NCBI GenBank assembly: GCA_900239685.1
Contig: OENT01000556.1
Location: 32,374-96,373 of the forward strand
Direction of reading: 5' to 3'
DNA length: 64,000 bases
From: Rotaria macrura
Lineage: Eukaryota; Rotifera; Eurotatoria; Philodinida; Philodinidae
Position numbers and translations under genes: made by a program. The notes beneath the pieces were generated by a model that was not told the origin of the DNA, made no database searches, and saw only the letters and a list, made by a program, of their open reading frames with translations. Positions 1 through 9,880 of the stretch are shown here, piece after piece; the first letter of the stretch is position 1, and each line of letters opens with the position of its first letter.

Positions 1-2180
1 TGTGAAATCAGTAAAACTCAAAATTTTCACTTGGAAAAATATTCACTCATAATGATTGAATCATAAACAACAAAAGTTATCTAAATGAAATTTTTTCTTC
101 GATCCCAAACTACATTAGATTAACCTAATTACCATTAACGCATCTTTGTATTAGCTATCTACTTTGAATGCTGACAAATATTTATTAACTCTACAGGAAG
201 TAAAACAATAGGTTTAAAGAACATCAAATAAATATGCTATAGTTGTGTTTTCTTTAACATCTTCCATCAATCGAGTATCTCGTCACCAACGAAATGTGCT
301 CCATCTCAGAATAGATTAAAACAGTGATTAAAATACAATGAAACGGATCCTCAGAATATGTCAAAATCCTTATATAAATTCTCTATAAGGTACGGAAAGA
401 GTTTAAAAATTGTTTACCTAAATGAAAATTACAGGGCTTATTTTTATCTGATAGCGGCTGCATCACTGTATCACTTATACCGCGTTATCTGAATTTTGGC
501 ACAATTTTTATTTTTATAAATTTGATTCTTATCATAAATGCAAAATCCCTCAGCATATGCTTTTACATTCGTTGAAGTAAAATATTTAGTGTAATTAGTA
601 AGTTGAAGATACAATTTTTCATCTTATACCTTCCTAGCCGACGTCGAAGCTCAGTTACGAACCAACAGCATTAAAAACCGTACATTAGCATTATTAAAAG
701 AATAATCACTACTTCATCTATACGAAAGGACCAAAGTTAATTTCGAAAGCAGCATGTGAATATTTTAGAACTTTAAAAGCGCTACACAGGATCTTCAAAA
801 GTGAAGTTTATTGCGCGAATAGCAACAAAACTACCGAGTTCAATTTATATAGTTCCAAAAACGTGACATTTACAGTACTCAGTTTAAATCAGACTAACGC
901 TAAGAATTGCATATCATCAAAATCAACCGTTACAGAATGTTATTTTTTTTCACATTGTAGCAACAATATCTCCTCATCACAGAATATTCTCTGAAATTGT
1001 TATCATATTTGGAGACTATGATAGTCTACTATCAATATAAATTTCGTTTATTTTCATTTAATCGAACCTGAGTTGTTCAAAAAACATTGACAGTTACGGA
1101 ATTTCGAAAAATGGAAGCTGTTTTAGGGCGAGCTGAAAGCTAAACATATTGCTACGAAACAAAACAATATGCAAACAATTGTTATGTATAAAAGTTGCTC
1201 AGTGTTCAATAAGCTCTTAGAATGTCAGGCTATTTTTGAACTAATCTGACTGCATTAAATGAAAAACTAAAAATACTGTTCGTTACAGAATTTTAAGTGT
1301 TGCGAAATTTCACCCTTTTTACAAAAATCGAACAGTGAACTTGGATAAAAGCAATGAAAATTTAAAAAAAACATATAACCCTGCCCAAAATCCGATTCTG
1401 CATCGAATGGTATTGTGTTTACCAGAATTCAAAGGAAAAACAATTTTTACTTTTTTGACCAGCAAAATTTTCGAAAAACTCCTACTTTAAATTTTGAACA
1501 ACTAAACTGTCCACTTTGTTCAAAATTCTATGCTAATTCCACATATAACAAAGTATCTGTATATTTCTGAACAAAAACAGCATAAAACATTCAATGGTAT
1601 TAAAAAACGGCGATTTTTGGATACTTATGAAATTCCGTAACGGAGTATTTATATGGAACATATGAGAAAATGAAATCAAACCAGACTGAAAATGAGTGTA
1701 TTCGATAGAGCTCGTTGAGGACTATCTGGAATCATCGTCTATATTTCGATAATTAGCAACACAAGCGAGCAAAACACATTGTAAGTAAGGTTCATCACGG
1801 AATTTCATTTAAAATACAGACAGTTTAAGGGAGCATTATCTTGTTTCGTAGATATGTAACATTTGTATAATGGTTAAATATTGAAAGTGCTCCTTGTATT
1901 CTGTCAATTCATATCTAATTGAAGAGTTTTTATTCTATTCATTCGTGTTTATTTAAAGGCATATTCCACTACTATATTTCAAGCAAATTTTTTAGTTCGT
2001 TACCCTAAGAAAAATTTTGTGTATCTGAGACGTATAAAGCTTCTCAGGAACAGAAACGTTCTTATTTCATACGCTATTGATCATGCTCTTTACCATAGTA
2101 AACTCAGCTTTCTCTACTTTTGAGTTGGAATCCTTCATGTGCATGAGTGGCCGATGGCTGGTTTTGACCATATCCGGATT
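1..2180. other. Gene-free AT-rich stretch with a recurring motif
   Basis: No convincing coding exon was found on either strand. A short word close to GTTACRGAATTT recurs near 928, 1092, 1280 and 1793, and in reverse complement near 1631, often next to TTTCGAAAAA. Repetition of this kind in otherwise unique AT-rich DNA suggests a decayed repeat, but no ends or target duplications could be defined. Confidence 0.4.
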
Positions 2181-2194
2181 GAATGTATTTAAAA

Positions 2195-2325
2195 AAATCA
2201 ACGTTAATGTTTTAAAAGTAAAATTTTAAAACTTGTCTACTTTAACTTAAATATTTTAAAAGTAAAAGTTTAAAGTATGGTACTTTAACTTTAAGTTTAA
2301 AGAAAAGTTAAAGTGCCACCCCTAG
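2195..2325. repeat. TTTAAA-palindrome locus ending in AAAGTGCCACCCCTA
   Basis: Short words built on TTTAAA and AAAGTAAAA repeat several times and are largely self-complementary. The block ends with AAAGTGCCACCCCTA near 2310-2325. The same terminal word ends a second palindromic locus near 9548-9562, whose internal palindromes differ (TTAATATTAA). A shared conserved end with different AT palindromes inside suggests two copies or relatives of one non-autonomous element family. The other end was not located. Confidence 0.4.
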
Positions 2326-3028
2326 AGTAGACCCACCGCTGACAGTATTAATAGTCAGTATTGATTCTTGACCTGGAAAGAAATCGCGTTTCTTACCTTT
2401 CGATGTCTAGGGACGAAATTTGCAATATTAACTGTTAAGATATTGGCTATTTTGGCCTCTTGAGTTTTATCAATGAAAATAGTTATCGTGCTGAATCCAC
2501 TCCAAGATAACGTGAATGGTAGATAAAAATAATTACATAAGTGTTGTATATATATATATGTATATGGGGATGACCAATCTGGTCGAATACCACCGTCATT
2601 ATTGTTTTCAGATCTTTTCACTGTAAAATGATATGAGAGGATTTTGTGAAGTTAGATACAATAGAGAAAACTCAAAAAGTCAAATAAAATATTACATACT
2701 TTTGAAAATCTAAGAACAGAGGAATTCGTAATAGATAATAGAAACTCCAAATTTATAGTTTCTGTTTCGCATAAAAATAAGAAATTTTCTCTTTTAAATA
2801 AGTGATGTTATTAAATCTTTCACTGATAAATGAAAAGTTTCAAGTATCCTTTACTATCCGAAAAAAATTAGTTCACTTGATCATAATCCTTTGCAGCTAC
2901 GCAGTTTTCTTTTCCCCAGATGACTTTAAGCACAATCTACATACGTGTATATTTAATTGTTCAGTCTAGTCAAACCATTGCACTGATTTAGTTTCTTAAA
3001 GCCTTGTTTATACGCTCAGTAAAACAAA
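2326..3028. other. Intergenic, nothing recognised
   Basis: AT-rich DNA with a short (TA)n run near 2548-2560. The only open frame, on the minus strand at 2355-2621, has no recognisable protein features, so nothing is called here. Confidence 0.5.
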
Positions 3029-3453
3029 ACTAGTCGACGATCTTGACATCGTTCTTTCCAGCTTCTTGTAGATACATTCTTGCCTGGCGAGGCAAGAATC
3101 ACATCGTCAGGCAAGATTCTTTTTTCTTTCTTGTCCATGAATCTTGGCTGATCTCAAAAGAATTGTGAATATCTTGGCTTTCTTGCCAGATTCCATATCT
3201 TCTTGAAGATCCGATAAGATTCTTCTTTTCTTCCTTCAACNGTTGAAGGAAGAAAAGAAGAATCTTATCGGATCTTCAAGAAGATATGGAATCTGGCAAG
3301 AAAGCCAAGATATTCACAATTCTTTTGAGATCAGCCAAGATTCATGGGCAAGAAAGAAAAAAGAATCTTGCCTGACGATGTGATTCTTGCCTCGCCAGGC
3401 AAGAATGTATCTACAAGAAGCTGGAAAGAACGATGTCAAGATCGTCGACTAGT
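3029..3453. repeat. Near-perfect hairpin with 212-bp arms around a single N
   Basis: Bases 3029-3240 are the reverse complement of 3242-3453, with the single N at 3241 exactly at the centre. I found one mismatch pair (3134/3348). The pairing stops abruptly after ACTAGT at both outer ends. The arms are rich in the words CAAGAATC and AAGATTCTT. It may be a real long palindrome or foldback element. It may also be an assembly artefact in which one sequence was joined to its own complement across a filler N. Confidence 0.9.
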
Positions 3454-4712
3454 GAAATAGATGATCTTTAATGATTTGATTCTCGTTAATATTTTTGTTC
3501 TTTTAACTTATTTAAATGTATTAAATATTCTTTATTTGACTGTATACGATAAGCATATGTTGATTGTTATGGGTGGTTGAGAAACTGCCTCGAAATAACT
3601 ATTTTCTTAAAAACTCTAGGCGAGGAGAGGCAGCAATGAACAACTCGCCAGCATGACGAAGCGGTGACAAGTCGCTTTTTGATTTGACTCGCGGATCTCT
3701 ACATCAATGTTTGTTAAATTGCGTGTATAATTTCGTTGGAGAAATTATAAAGCGTCAGCATATGTTTGTTATATCGTTGGGCCTAGTAATGTTTTTCGTC
3801 CAATAGCCCCATCACCACGCAGCTCTGATTCTCCTCCAGAAATAGACGTAGTCCATTTTGCTGAACTGAATGTATGATAGTGACACAATGCATTCGGTAT
3901 CACACGTCAGTAGATTACACTCAACATTGTTTTTAGTCGAAAAAATCGGAAGTAGAAAAAAGAAAAAACGATTTTTTTCTTCATTATCAACTATTGACAC
4001 TGATAAAAATACACGTTTTGTATGAAGCGGCAAAAGAAAGTGTTCTCATCAAGAAATACAAATGAGCTATTAATTTAAAGAAGATGCCTGTCAAAAGACA
4101 AGATTTGTTATTTAGACATTCGCATACAAGTAGTGTATGAATAAAAAACTCTTCGTTGGCTTCAAACACCCACATCAATCGATATTTAATTAGTTGGATT
4201 TTCTTCAGGAGTTCAAACAAGCAGTATTTGTCTTCAGTTTAATCAGTTATTATCAAATTATTCTACGAGAGAATAAGCAACACTATCAGATAGATCGATT
4301 GTCTACTTTCAATATTAAATTCAATTGATGAAACTTTAGCAAGAATGATGTTTATTGCAAATAAAAGATATTGCTTCTATTTAATCTGTTAAGATGGATA
4401 ATTTTGGTGACGTACTCGTTTCTTAGACGGTATTCGCTTTTCCCAAGGCTGAAGCGAGTGAAGCTGGATTTCCATCTACTTATTTTAATGATTAATTCAA
4501 ACGGAATGAAATCATTCATTTATATTTCTGCAGTTGTATTATACAAGTAAACTCACATTCATATCTTGATAAGCATTCGAGAAAAATCATATATTTCAGA
4601 ATTTTCATCATTATGAGAACGTACAATTTTTTCGAAACAGCCGACGCTGGTATTGAATCTCCTGAGTTTGAATAGTTATGCTACACAAAAATTTTAAAAA
4701 ATGTTTTTTCAG
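3454..4712. other. Intergenic, possible upstream exon near 4614
   Basis: No gene is supported across most of this stretch. An ATG near 4614 opens a short frame of about 20 codons ending near 4673, just before a possible intron that runs to the acceptor at 4711-4712. The phases of this frame and the next exon do not agree with the obvious donor, so it is not joined to the downstream exon. Confidence 0.35.
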
Positions 4713-5485
4713 AAACAGTCGAGCGTTATTTTGTTGTAGACGAAAAACAAAATTCACCTAGTCAAAATCAAGAAAGCAGAAGAACATATAATTCAATTTC
4801 AGAACAAATTGCACAAAATGCTAAAGATTATACTATTGCATATAGCCAATGTGAAATAATTCATTATACTCAACAAACAGATGAAATAAATAGTCGAAAA
4901 ATCATTAAGAAAATAAGTGATTATGCTACAGATGTCAGGACGAATATGCCAGCAAACATGTCGGACATACTTACATTAGCCAAAAAGCATGGCTTAGAGC
5001 TAAAACTAGTGGATGATCTTAAGTATGAACCAACACACGAAGACAAAACAAAACATGCTAACATAGTACTATACAAAAAAGGAGACCGAGATAGTGAGGA
5101 AAATGTCAACGTTGGATATTTTGCACTAATGTTCAACGATAGGAGCGGGCATGATATTCACAGCAGTAATAAGAATTCTGCCTATGTAGTTATTCAACAA
5201 ATATTAGAAGGAAAAGGAATAAGCAAAACTATCGAAGAACTTCGTAGTGGCAGAGCTAAAATAATAGAGGAAAATCCTCATCAGCTTTCCATAGCATTGT
5301 GGGCGCAAGAATGGATTGAGAATCATTATCCTCAAGAGATGAATAATTTATTAATCATAAGACCAGGCGAAAGTTTGAAGTAGTCGAAAGATGGGAAACC
5401 TATTATTACATCAAATACTGAATTACTAACAATTAACACTCATCCAAATCCGATTAGCTTGACTTATACTGAAATGTTAGCGTAG
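4713..5485 (+). pseudogene. Unknown coding exon interrupted by one in-frame TAG
   Basis: After a polypyrimidine tract and AG at 4711-4712 the frame is open for about 222 codons to TAG at 5381-5383. It then stays open in the same frame for 33 more codons of protein-like composition to a second TAG at 5483-5485. The first stop follows Leu-Lys and is one C-to-T change from CAG (Gln). An internal Met at 4946 could start a 145-aa product. The protein is hydrophilic, with Lys/Glu-rich stretches and a central segment reading VGYFALMFNDRSGHD. No domain was recognised. It is probably the terminal exon of a decaying gene or a gene fragment, because no upstream exon fits in phase. A hAT element lies about 190 bp downstream. 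Confidence 0.5.
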
Positions 5486-5719
5486 AAACGGAAATTCAAC
5501 TTTGTTTAAATGTCTCCCTGTTATACATGATCCTTCGTACAACGACCTTAGTCATCTGTAGCATGACTGCCTGTCTTACCGTATATTACAAACAGGATCC
5601 TGTATTTTCAATCTTGGGAACATCGATACCCTTCATATTGTCATAGATTTACCTATAAAATTACATAGAGAGAAGAACTAGCGGCGGCGCCAGAAATTTG
5701 AAACTGAGGGGGCTCAGCC

Positions 5720-5846
5720 CCCAAGCTTTGATGATTACAAGTAATGGAACAACTATGTTCGGTTCAACTTGTTGTTCATTATTACGTGATTTCTTGTTAG
5801 ACGAAAGAAAATAATGGTCTAGAGTACCACGTTTTTCAGATTGCAT
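5720..5846 (-). pseudogene. Remnant of hAT transposase N-terminus
   Basis: The ATG at 5844-5846 opens a frame beginning MQSEKRGTLDHYFLSSNKKS. A Lys/Arg-rich start with a TLDxYF-like motif is typical of the N-terminus of hAT transposases of the ZMYM/TTF zinc-finger type. After roughly 35 codons the frame runs into the 3' inverted repeat of the element, so the catalytic part has been deleted. It is not expected to be functional. Confidence 0.55.
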
Positions 5847-5898
5847 TTCTGAATTTGATAATTTGTTATTTAGCTAGGATCAGAAACAGGAGCAGAGA

Positions 5899-6616
5899 CA
5901 GGGGCAGCGCCATAGGGGGGGGAGTCACCCCCCCCCTGCTCCGTTGACTAACTTACTCCGATTTCGAAAATTTTGATAGATTATTTTTAAGTTGGGTAAA
6001 TTTATTTTACAAAGAAGTTTACTCCGATTTTGGGGAAATACATTGGATAATTTCCCGATTTCGGAGAAACTAAAGGATTTTCTCCGATTTCGGAGAAATC
6101 TGATGGATAGTTTTCTCCGATTTTGGAGAAACTAAAGGATTTTCTCCGATTTTGGAGAAATTAAAAGATAATTTTCTCCGATTTCGGAGAAATCTGATGG
6201 ATAATTTTCTCCGGTTTTGGAGAAATCTAATGGATAATGTTCTCAAATTTTGGAGAAAGTCCCTAGATAAATTTCTCCGGTTTCGGGGGAACTAATATAT
6301 TATTCTCCTCAATGTTGTAGAATGCCAAGCGCAAAAAGGCTGATTTTTCAATTTAAAATCAAAAAAATTAGTGAGTCAATTACAACAATAAAATTTTTTT
6401 TCCTTGTTCTTCAAAATATCAGTCTAGGGTGACGCAGGTTAAATCGAACTTTCCTGATTTCTGTGATTTTTTCGAGTAAAATTAATTAATTCAAGTCAGA
6501 AAAGTCGGAAATGAGCTGTTTTCTCCGATTTTTGACGTTTTCTCCGATTTTTGGCATTTTCTCCGATTTTAGGGTTGACTCCCCCCCCCTGCTATAACCC
6601 TTTCGCGCCGCCCCTG
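5899..6616. mobile_element. Second hAT-type element nested inside the first
   Basis: The element starts CAGGGGCAGCGCC and ends with the inverted form, read inward as CAGGGGCGGCGCG. The 8-bp target duplication AGCAGAGA lies immediately outside both ends (5891-5898 and 6617-6624). A run of G/C follows each end (near 5914-5938 and 6581-6590). No transposase reading frame remains. The interior is mostly an array of short palindromes described separately. It inserted into the upstream part of the outer element, so it is the younger insertion. Confidence 0.87.
6000..6290. repeat. Array of TTCTCCGAtttYGGAGAA palindromes inside the nested hAT
   Basis: Copies of a self-complementary unit (TTTCTCCGA followed by TYGGAGAAA) recur about every 33-60 bp between roughly 6015 and 6290, separated by spacers such as ACTAAAGGAT and TCTGATGGATAA. 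Three further half-units, TTTTCTCCGATTTT, sit near the other end at about 6518-6570. The array is specific to the nested element. Such subterminal words may be transposase-binding sites, which is an inference. Confidence 0.8.
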
Positions 6617-6825
6617 AGCAGAGAAGACATGTTTGTATCGTTTAGTGAACAACCAATAGGAAATCGGAAAGAAATTTCTACATAATATTAATTTGTTCAT
6701 GACAAGATTAGAAAAGACTACGTATTGGATAAGAAAATTTGTAAAAAAATCTGAGGGGGCTCGAGCCAATTCTGAGGGGGCTTAGCTCCCTCTAGCCCCC
6801 CCCTGGCGCCGCCACTAAGAAGAAC

Positions 6826-8112
6826 TTCCGTACTTTCTAATTTCGACTACCAAATCTCATCACATCGTCAATTCGTTTTCTTTTATGAACATGTGATCTT
6901 TTTTAACAATTACCTATTTCATGTATTCTTCTTGTTTTCGCCTACATTTCGTACATTTTAATTCTGTTTTTCATTAATGCGTTTCATTTTTTTCCTATAT
7001 CTTTTTGTTTGATTTTTAGTGATAAATTTTTCAAGAAACAAGCTACAGTGATGACTTTATGCTGCGAACAAACTGAAACAGAAGATTCGTTCACATTATC
7101 CGTTATCATTCAATCAATGGCAGAATATTATACACGAATGCATCTACACTTATGCCAAGTGTTTAAAGAAAACGTTTTTCGTTCATGCACAATATTAATT
7201 ATGCTGAAATCGTCAATGATTCGATTTGTCATAGATTTTTTATAGTTGAAACGAACGACTTTGATAGGAAACAATCATATTTTATAGATTCTTAGTGATA
7301 TTTTCAAGTATGATGGATATAAATTTCGCTCGAATGCAAATCATTACTTAAGAGAAGTTAATATTTAAACTATTTCATAAAATTTTCTTATCATTTCATC
7401 CAACATACCAGTTTCAGTTCCAAAAATACACCAGGAACTGAGACGTAGACAAAATTTATGAAATTTATATACCATGATCTCAGCATACTTGGCAACTCTT
7501 GGAATGATCTTCGCTGAAGTGTTCTTCAGCAAATGAGATAATATGAATCTTTATCCACAACGATTATAAATATAATAGACTATTCCTAGTTAATTTTTGT
7601 TTTATTCTACTTTTTCAACATTTGCCTCCTGTTTGTAACGAAACTGAGCGGAAAAGGAAATAGAAACGATTACCAAATCATATTTTAGTGCACACAAAAG
7701 AAGGGCTGCTTTGACTTGATCCACATTTAGAGCGTGAGAGGGAAGTGTTAAATCTCCAACCCCCCGACCCTAATCGTCCTGGAGTACCCATGACTACAAT
7801 ATCGTTCTATGTACTATTAAAGATCCCTAAAAATATATTTCAATCGAGATGTGATTCCAAACTGCTTTGTTGTTTAATCATTATTTCATCGATATGATTT
7901 CGCTGCACGGTGTGCTCATCGACCTCGGTGTTAGCTTAGTGATACATAAACGCCGTACCATACAAACATCCCAGTCGATCGTGCTCACACCCTTCTCCCA
8001 CGGTGCATGACACAATTCAATGATATATAGCATCCAATAGAGGAAGGCTTCCTCCATAACCCGATATGAATCTCACGTTTTGGCCAAAACCTTGTATTCA
8101 TTTTTCTCTCTA
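6826..8112. other. Intergenic, possible degenerate tRNA-like SINE head near 7910-7990
   Basis: No supported gene. A plus-strand frame at 7009-7245 follows a plausible acceptor but has no recognisable protein character. Near 7930-7980 the sequence TTAGCTTAGTGATA resembles an A box. A CAGTCGATCGTGC word about 40 bp later loosely resembles a B box, so this could be the head of a second, degenerate tRNA-derived SINE. Confidence 0.3.
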
Positions 8113-8436
8113 CTACCTGTTGGGGATATAATAATAATAATAATATTTCCCATAGGCTTCACGCCCGTTGGGGCCGGCGCTAAAGGGTCCACATAAGCAG
8201 CCGGGTTCTTTCGTCTTTTCCTTTTTACAGGCGGCGGTATCTGCACTCCTTCCGTCCAACGTACTGCCTAGTGATATATTCAGCACGCTACGAATGAATC
8301 ATTCGAGACAACTTAGCCGTTAGTGACTTGTCCAGGGTCATTCCACGGATGGTGATACTGAGGTTTGAACACAGTACGTTGTGGATACGTGTCGAACATC
8401 GTAACCACTCAACCATGGCGGCTACCTGTTGGGGAT
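8113..8436 (-). mobile_element. Full-length tRNA-derived SINE with 15-bp target duplication
   Basis: The 15-bp duplication CTACCTGTTGGGGAT occurs at 8113-8127 and 8422-8436. Between them, read on the minus strand from 8421, the body begins CCGCCATGGTTGAGTGGTTA, a tRNA-Ser/Leu-like head with an A box. A B-box-like GTTCAAACCTC follows about 50 bp later. A GC-richer non-tRNA body follows, and the element ends in an (ATT)n tail on the minus strand ((AAT)n at 8128-8144 on the plus strand). Head, tail and duplication together are diagnostic of a LINE-mobilised SINE of about 294 bp. No partner LINE is visible in the window. Confidence 0.85.
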
Positions 8437-9400
8437 GGAGGAAAAAATCAACTTCAGACAAATAGCAATTCAAATCACATGTAGCCCATGCCATTATCTC
8501 ACAATGCTTTTCCTGTGAGGCTGAAACTCTTGTTTCAGTAATGAAATGGCGGTTTGATGAATGTTTTTCAAGATCATCTCTGAAGGATATCAAAGAATAT
8601 CATGATGGAAAAATGAAAGTCAATGAAGCAGTATAAAAAATATTAGTGGCCCCAGTTTTCCACTCTACTTTCAGATAACACAGTTTTAAAAAGTCAAAGA
8701 AGGATCCTTCTGCGTGCAATTTGCCAAATGTTGTTCTAAAAATATGCAATTGACTGTGATTTCTTCAGCTTGTTTCAAAGGTGAGTTCGCAGACATCGAC
8801 TTTCTGACTGAAAATTTTATAACTCAAAAGAGCATACAGAATTTCATATTTACACAAAAAATCATGCTTGTTAAGCGAAAAAAACCTTCACTTCATGACA
8901 GTTCAAAGTCGTTTTTTTCAAAAAATTCTAGTGGTTCCTGATTGCTGGTAGGAAAAAAAGTTAAGTGTCGTAGAAAATCTTATTGATTACAATAGAGGAA
9001 ACGATTTTGCAACGAATAGGCCTTTTTTCAACGAATGTAAACCAAAATTTAATCAAACTTTGAAGTCAAAAGCTGATTCGTCAGGCTTTTATAGAGTGCT
9101 GCAAATCTTTCTTATTCCCCAACTGCTCCCATTAAATTAAATGATATTTAAAATTAGCGCACTTAAGACTATAGAAATGGGTAGACTTTGAAACAAAATG
9201 ACGACAAAATTATATTTTCGAAATCACAGAGGCGGAGCCCTGACATGAGAAGATTAGTTGAGATATCTTATAAAATAAACTTCAGAAAAGCAATCAGACG
9301 TGTAGGCTGGTTCTCATGATAGTAAAATTAAGTCGAGATTTTGTTACAGCTATGCTCTCTATTTCACACATTCTAAAATCGAATATTTTTTGCACAAGCC
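8437..9400. other. Intergenic, nothing recognised
   Basis: AT-rich DNA without a supported gene. A 75-codon plus-strand frame at 8714-8941 is Lys/Phe/Ser-rich, with no exon signals or domain. Confidence 0.45.
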
Positions 9401-9402
9401 AC

Positions 9403-9562
9403 TTAATATTAAGTGAATTAACTGTTAACGCAAAAAACTTAATATTAAATATTAAGTATTGCGTTGACACTTAATATTAATTAAGTGGCTAATGTAAACA
9501 TATTTTTATTTATATTAAGTGATAAGTCAAAACTTGACGCTTAATATCAAATTAACGTAAAG
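9403..9562. repeat. AT-rich hairpin followed by AAAGTGCCACCCCTA terminus
   Basis: AGCCACTTAATATTAAGTG at 9403 is mirrored by CACTTAATATTAATTAAGTGGCT ending near 9491. Nested inside is a second inverted pair based on ACGCAAAAAACTTAATATT, so the whole 9403-9491 segment can fold on itself. About 60 bp further on, the sequence AAAGTGCCACCCCTAA matches the end of the locus at 2195-2325. It is probably a short non-autonomous element; its outer left end is not defined. Confidence 0.6.
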
Positions 9563-9880
9563 TGCCACCCCTAACCCAGACCCTCATGTGAATCTCAAAT
9601 TCCAGTCCTAAAAGTCTTCATTGAAACACGATTCGTTTTATATGTTTCAAGATTATAAATTATTATGAACAACTGAAAAACAAACATTCACTTGTGTCTG
9701 ATGATGTTGTAGAGTATTCGTTCATCGAAAACTATCAAATTAAAGTTATATTCTATTTTTCTTTTAAGTTTTATCAATAATCAATGGAAAAAAAGGTTTC
9801 AACAAGATTAATGGCATAAATCGTGCACTACATCTAGGAGCACTTATGAGAGTAGATAAATTGGACAACGCTACACCTGC

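Larger units (their letters stand above)
5679..6817 (-). mobile_element. hAT-type non-autonomous transposon (outer element)
   Basis: The ends are inverted repeats, TAGCGGCGGCGCCAG at the left and TAGTGGCGGCGCCAG read inward from the right, followed by related G-rich sequence (GAGGGGGCTCAGCCCCC-like). The 8-bp target duplication AGAAGAAC is present on both sides (5671-5678 and 6818-6825). An 8-bp duplication is typical of hAT elements. A transposase N-terminus remains on the minus strand, so the element is orientated right to left. A second element is inserted inside it, and without that insert and its duplication the outer element is about 410 bp. Strongly supported from the sequence alone; the superfamily is an inference from the duplication length and transposase remnant. 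Confidence 0.88.

Noticed and set aside
7009-7245. 78-codon plus-strand frame after a pyrimidine-rich acceptor-like tract
   Set aside because: No recognisable domain, no matching upstream exon and ordinary chance-frame composition in AT-rich DNA.
8288-8593. 101-codon minus-strand frame across the SINE
   Set aside because: Produced by translating the tRNA-derived SINE and its flank; no protein character.
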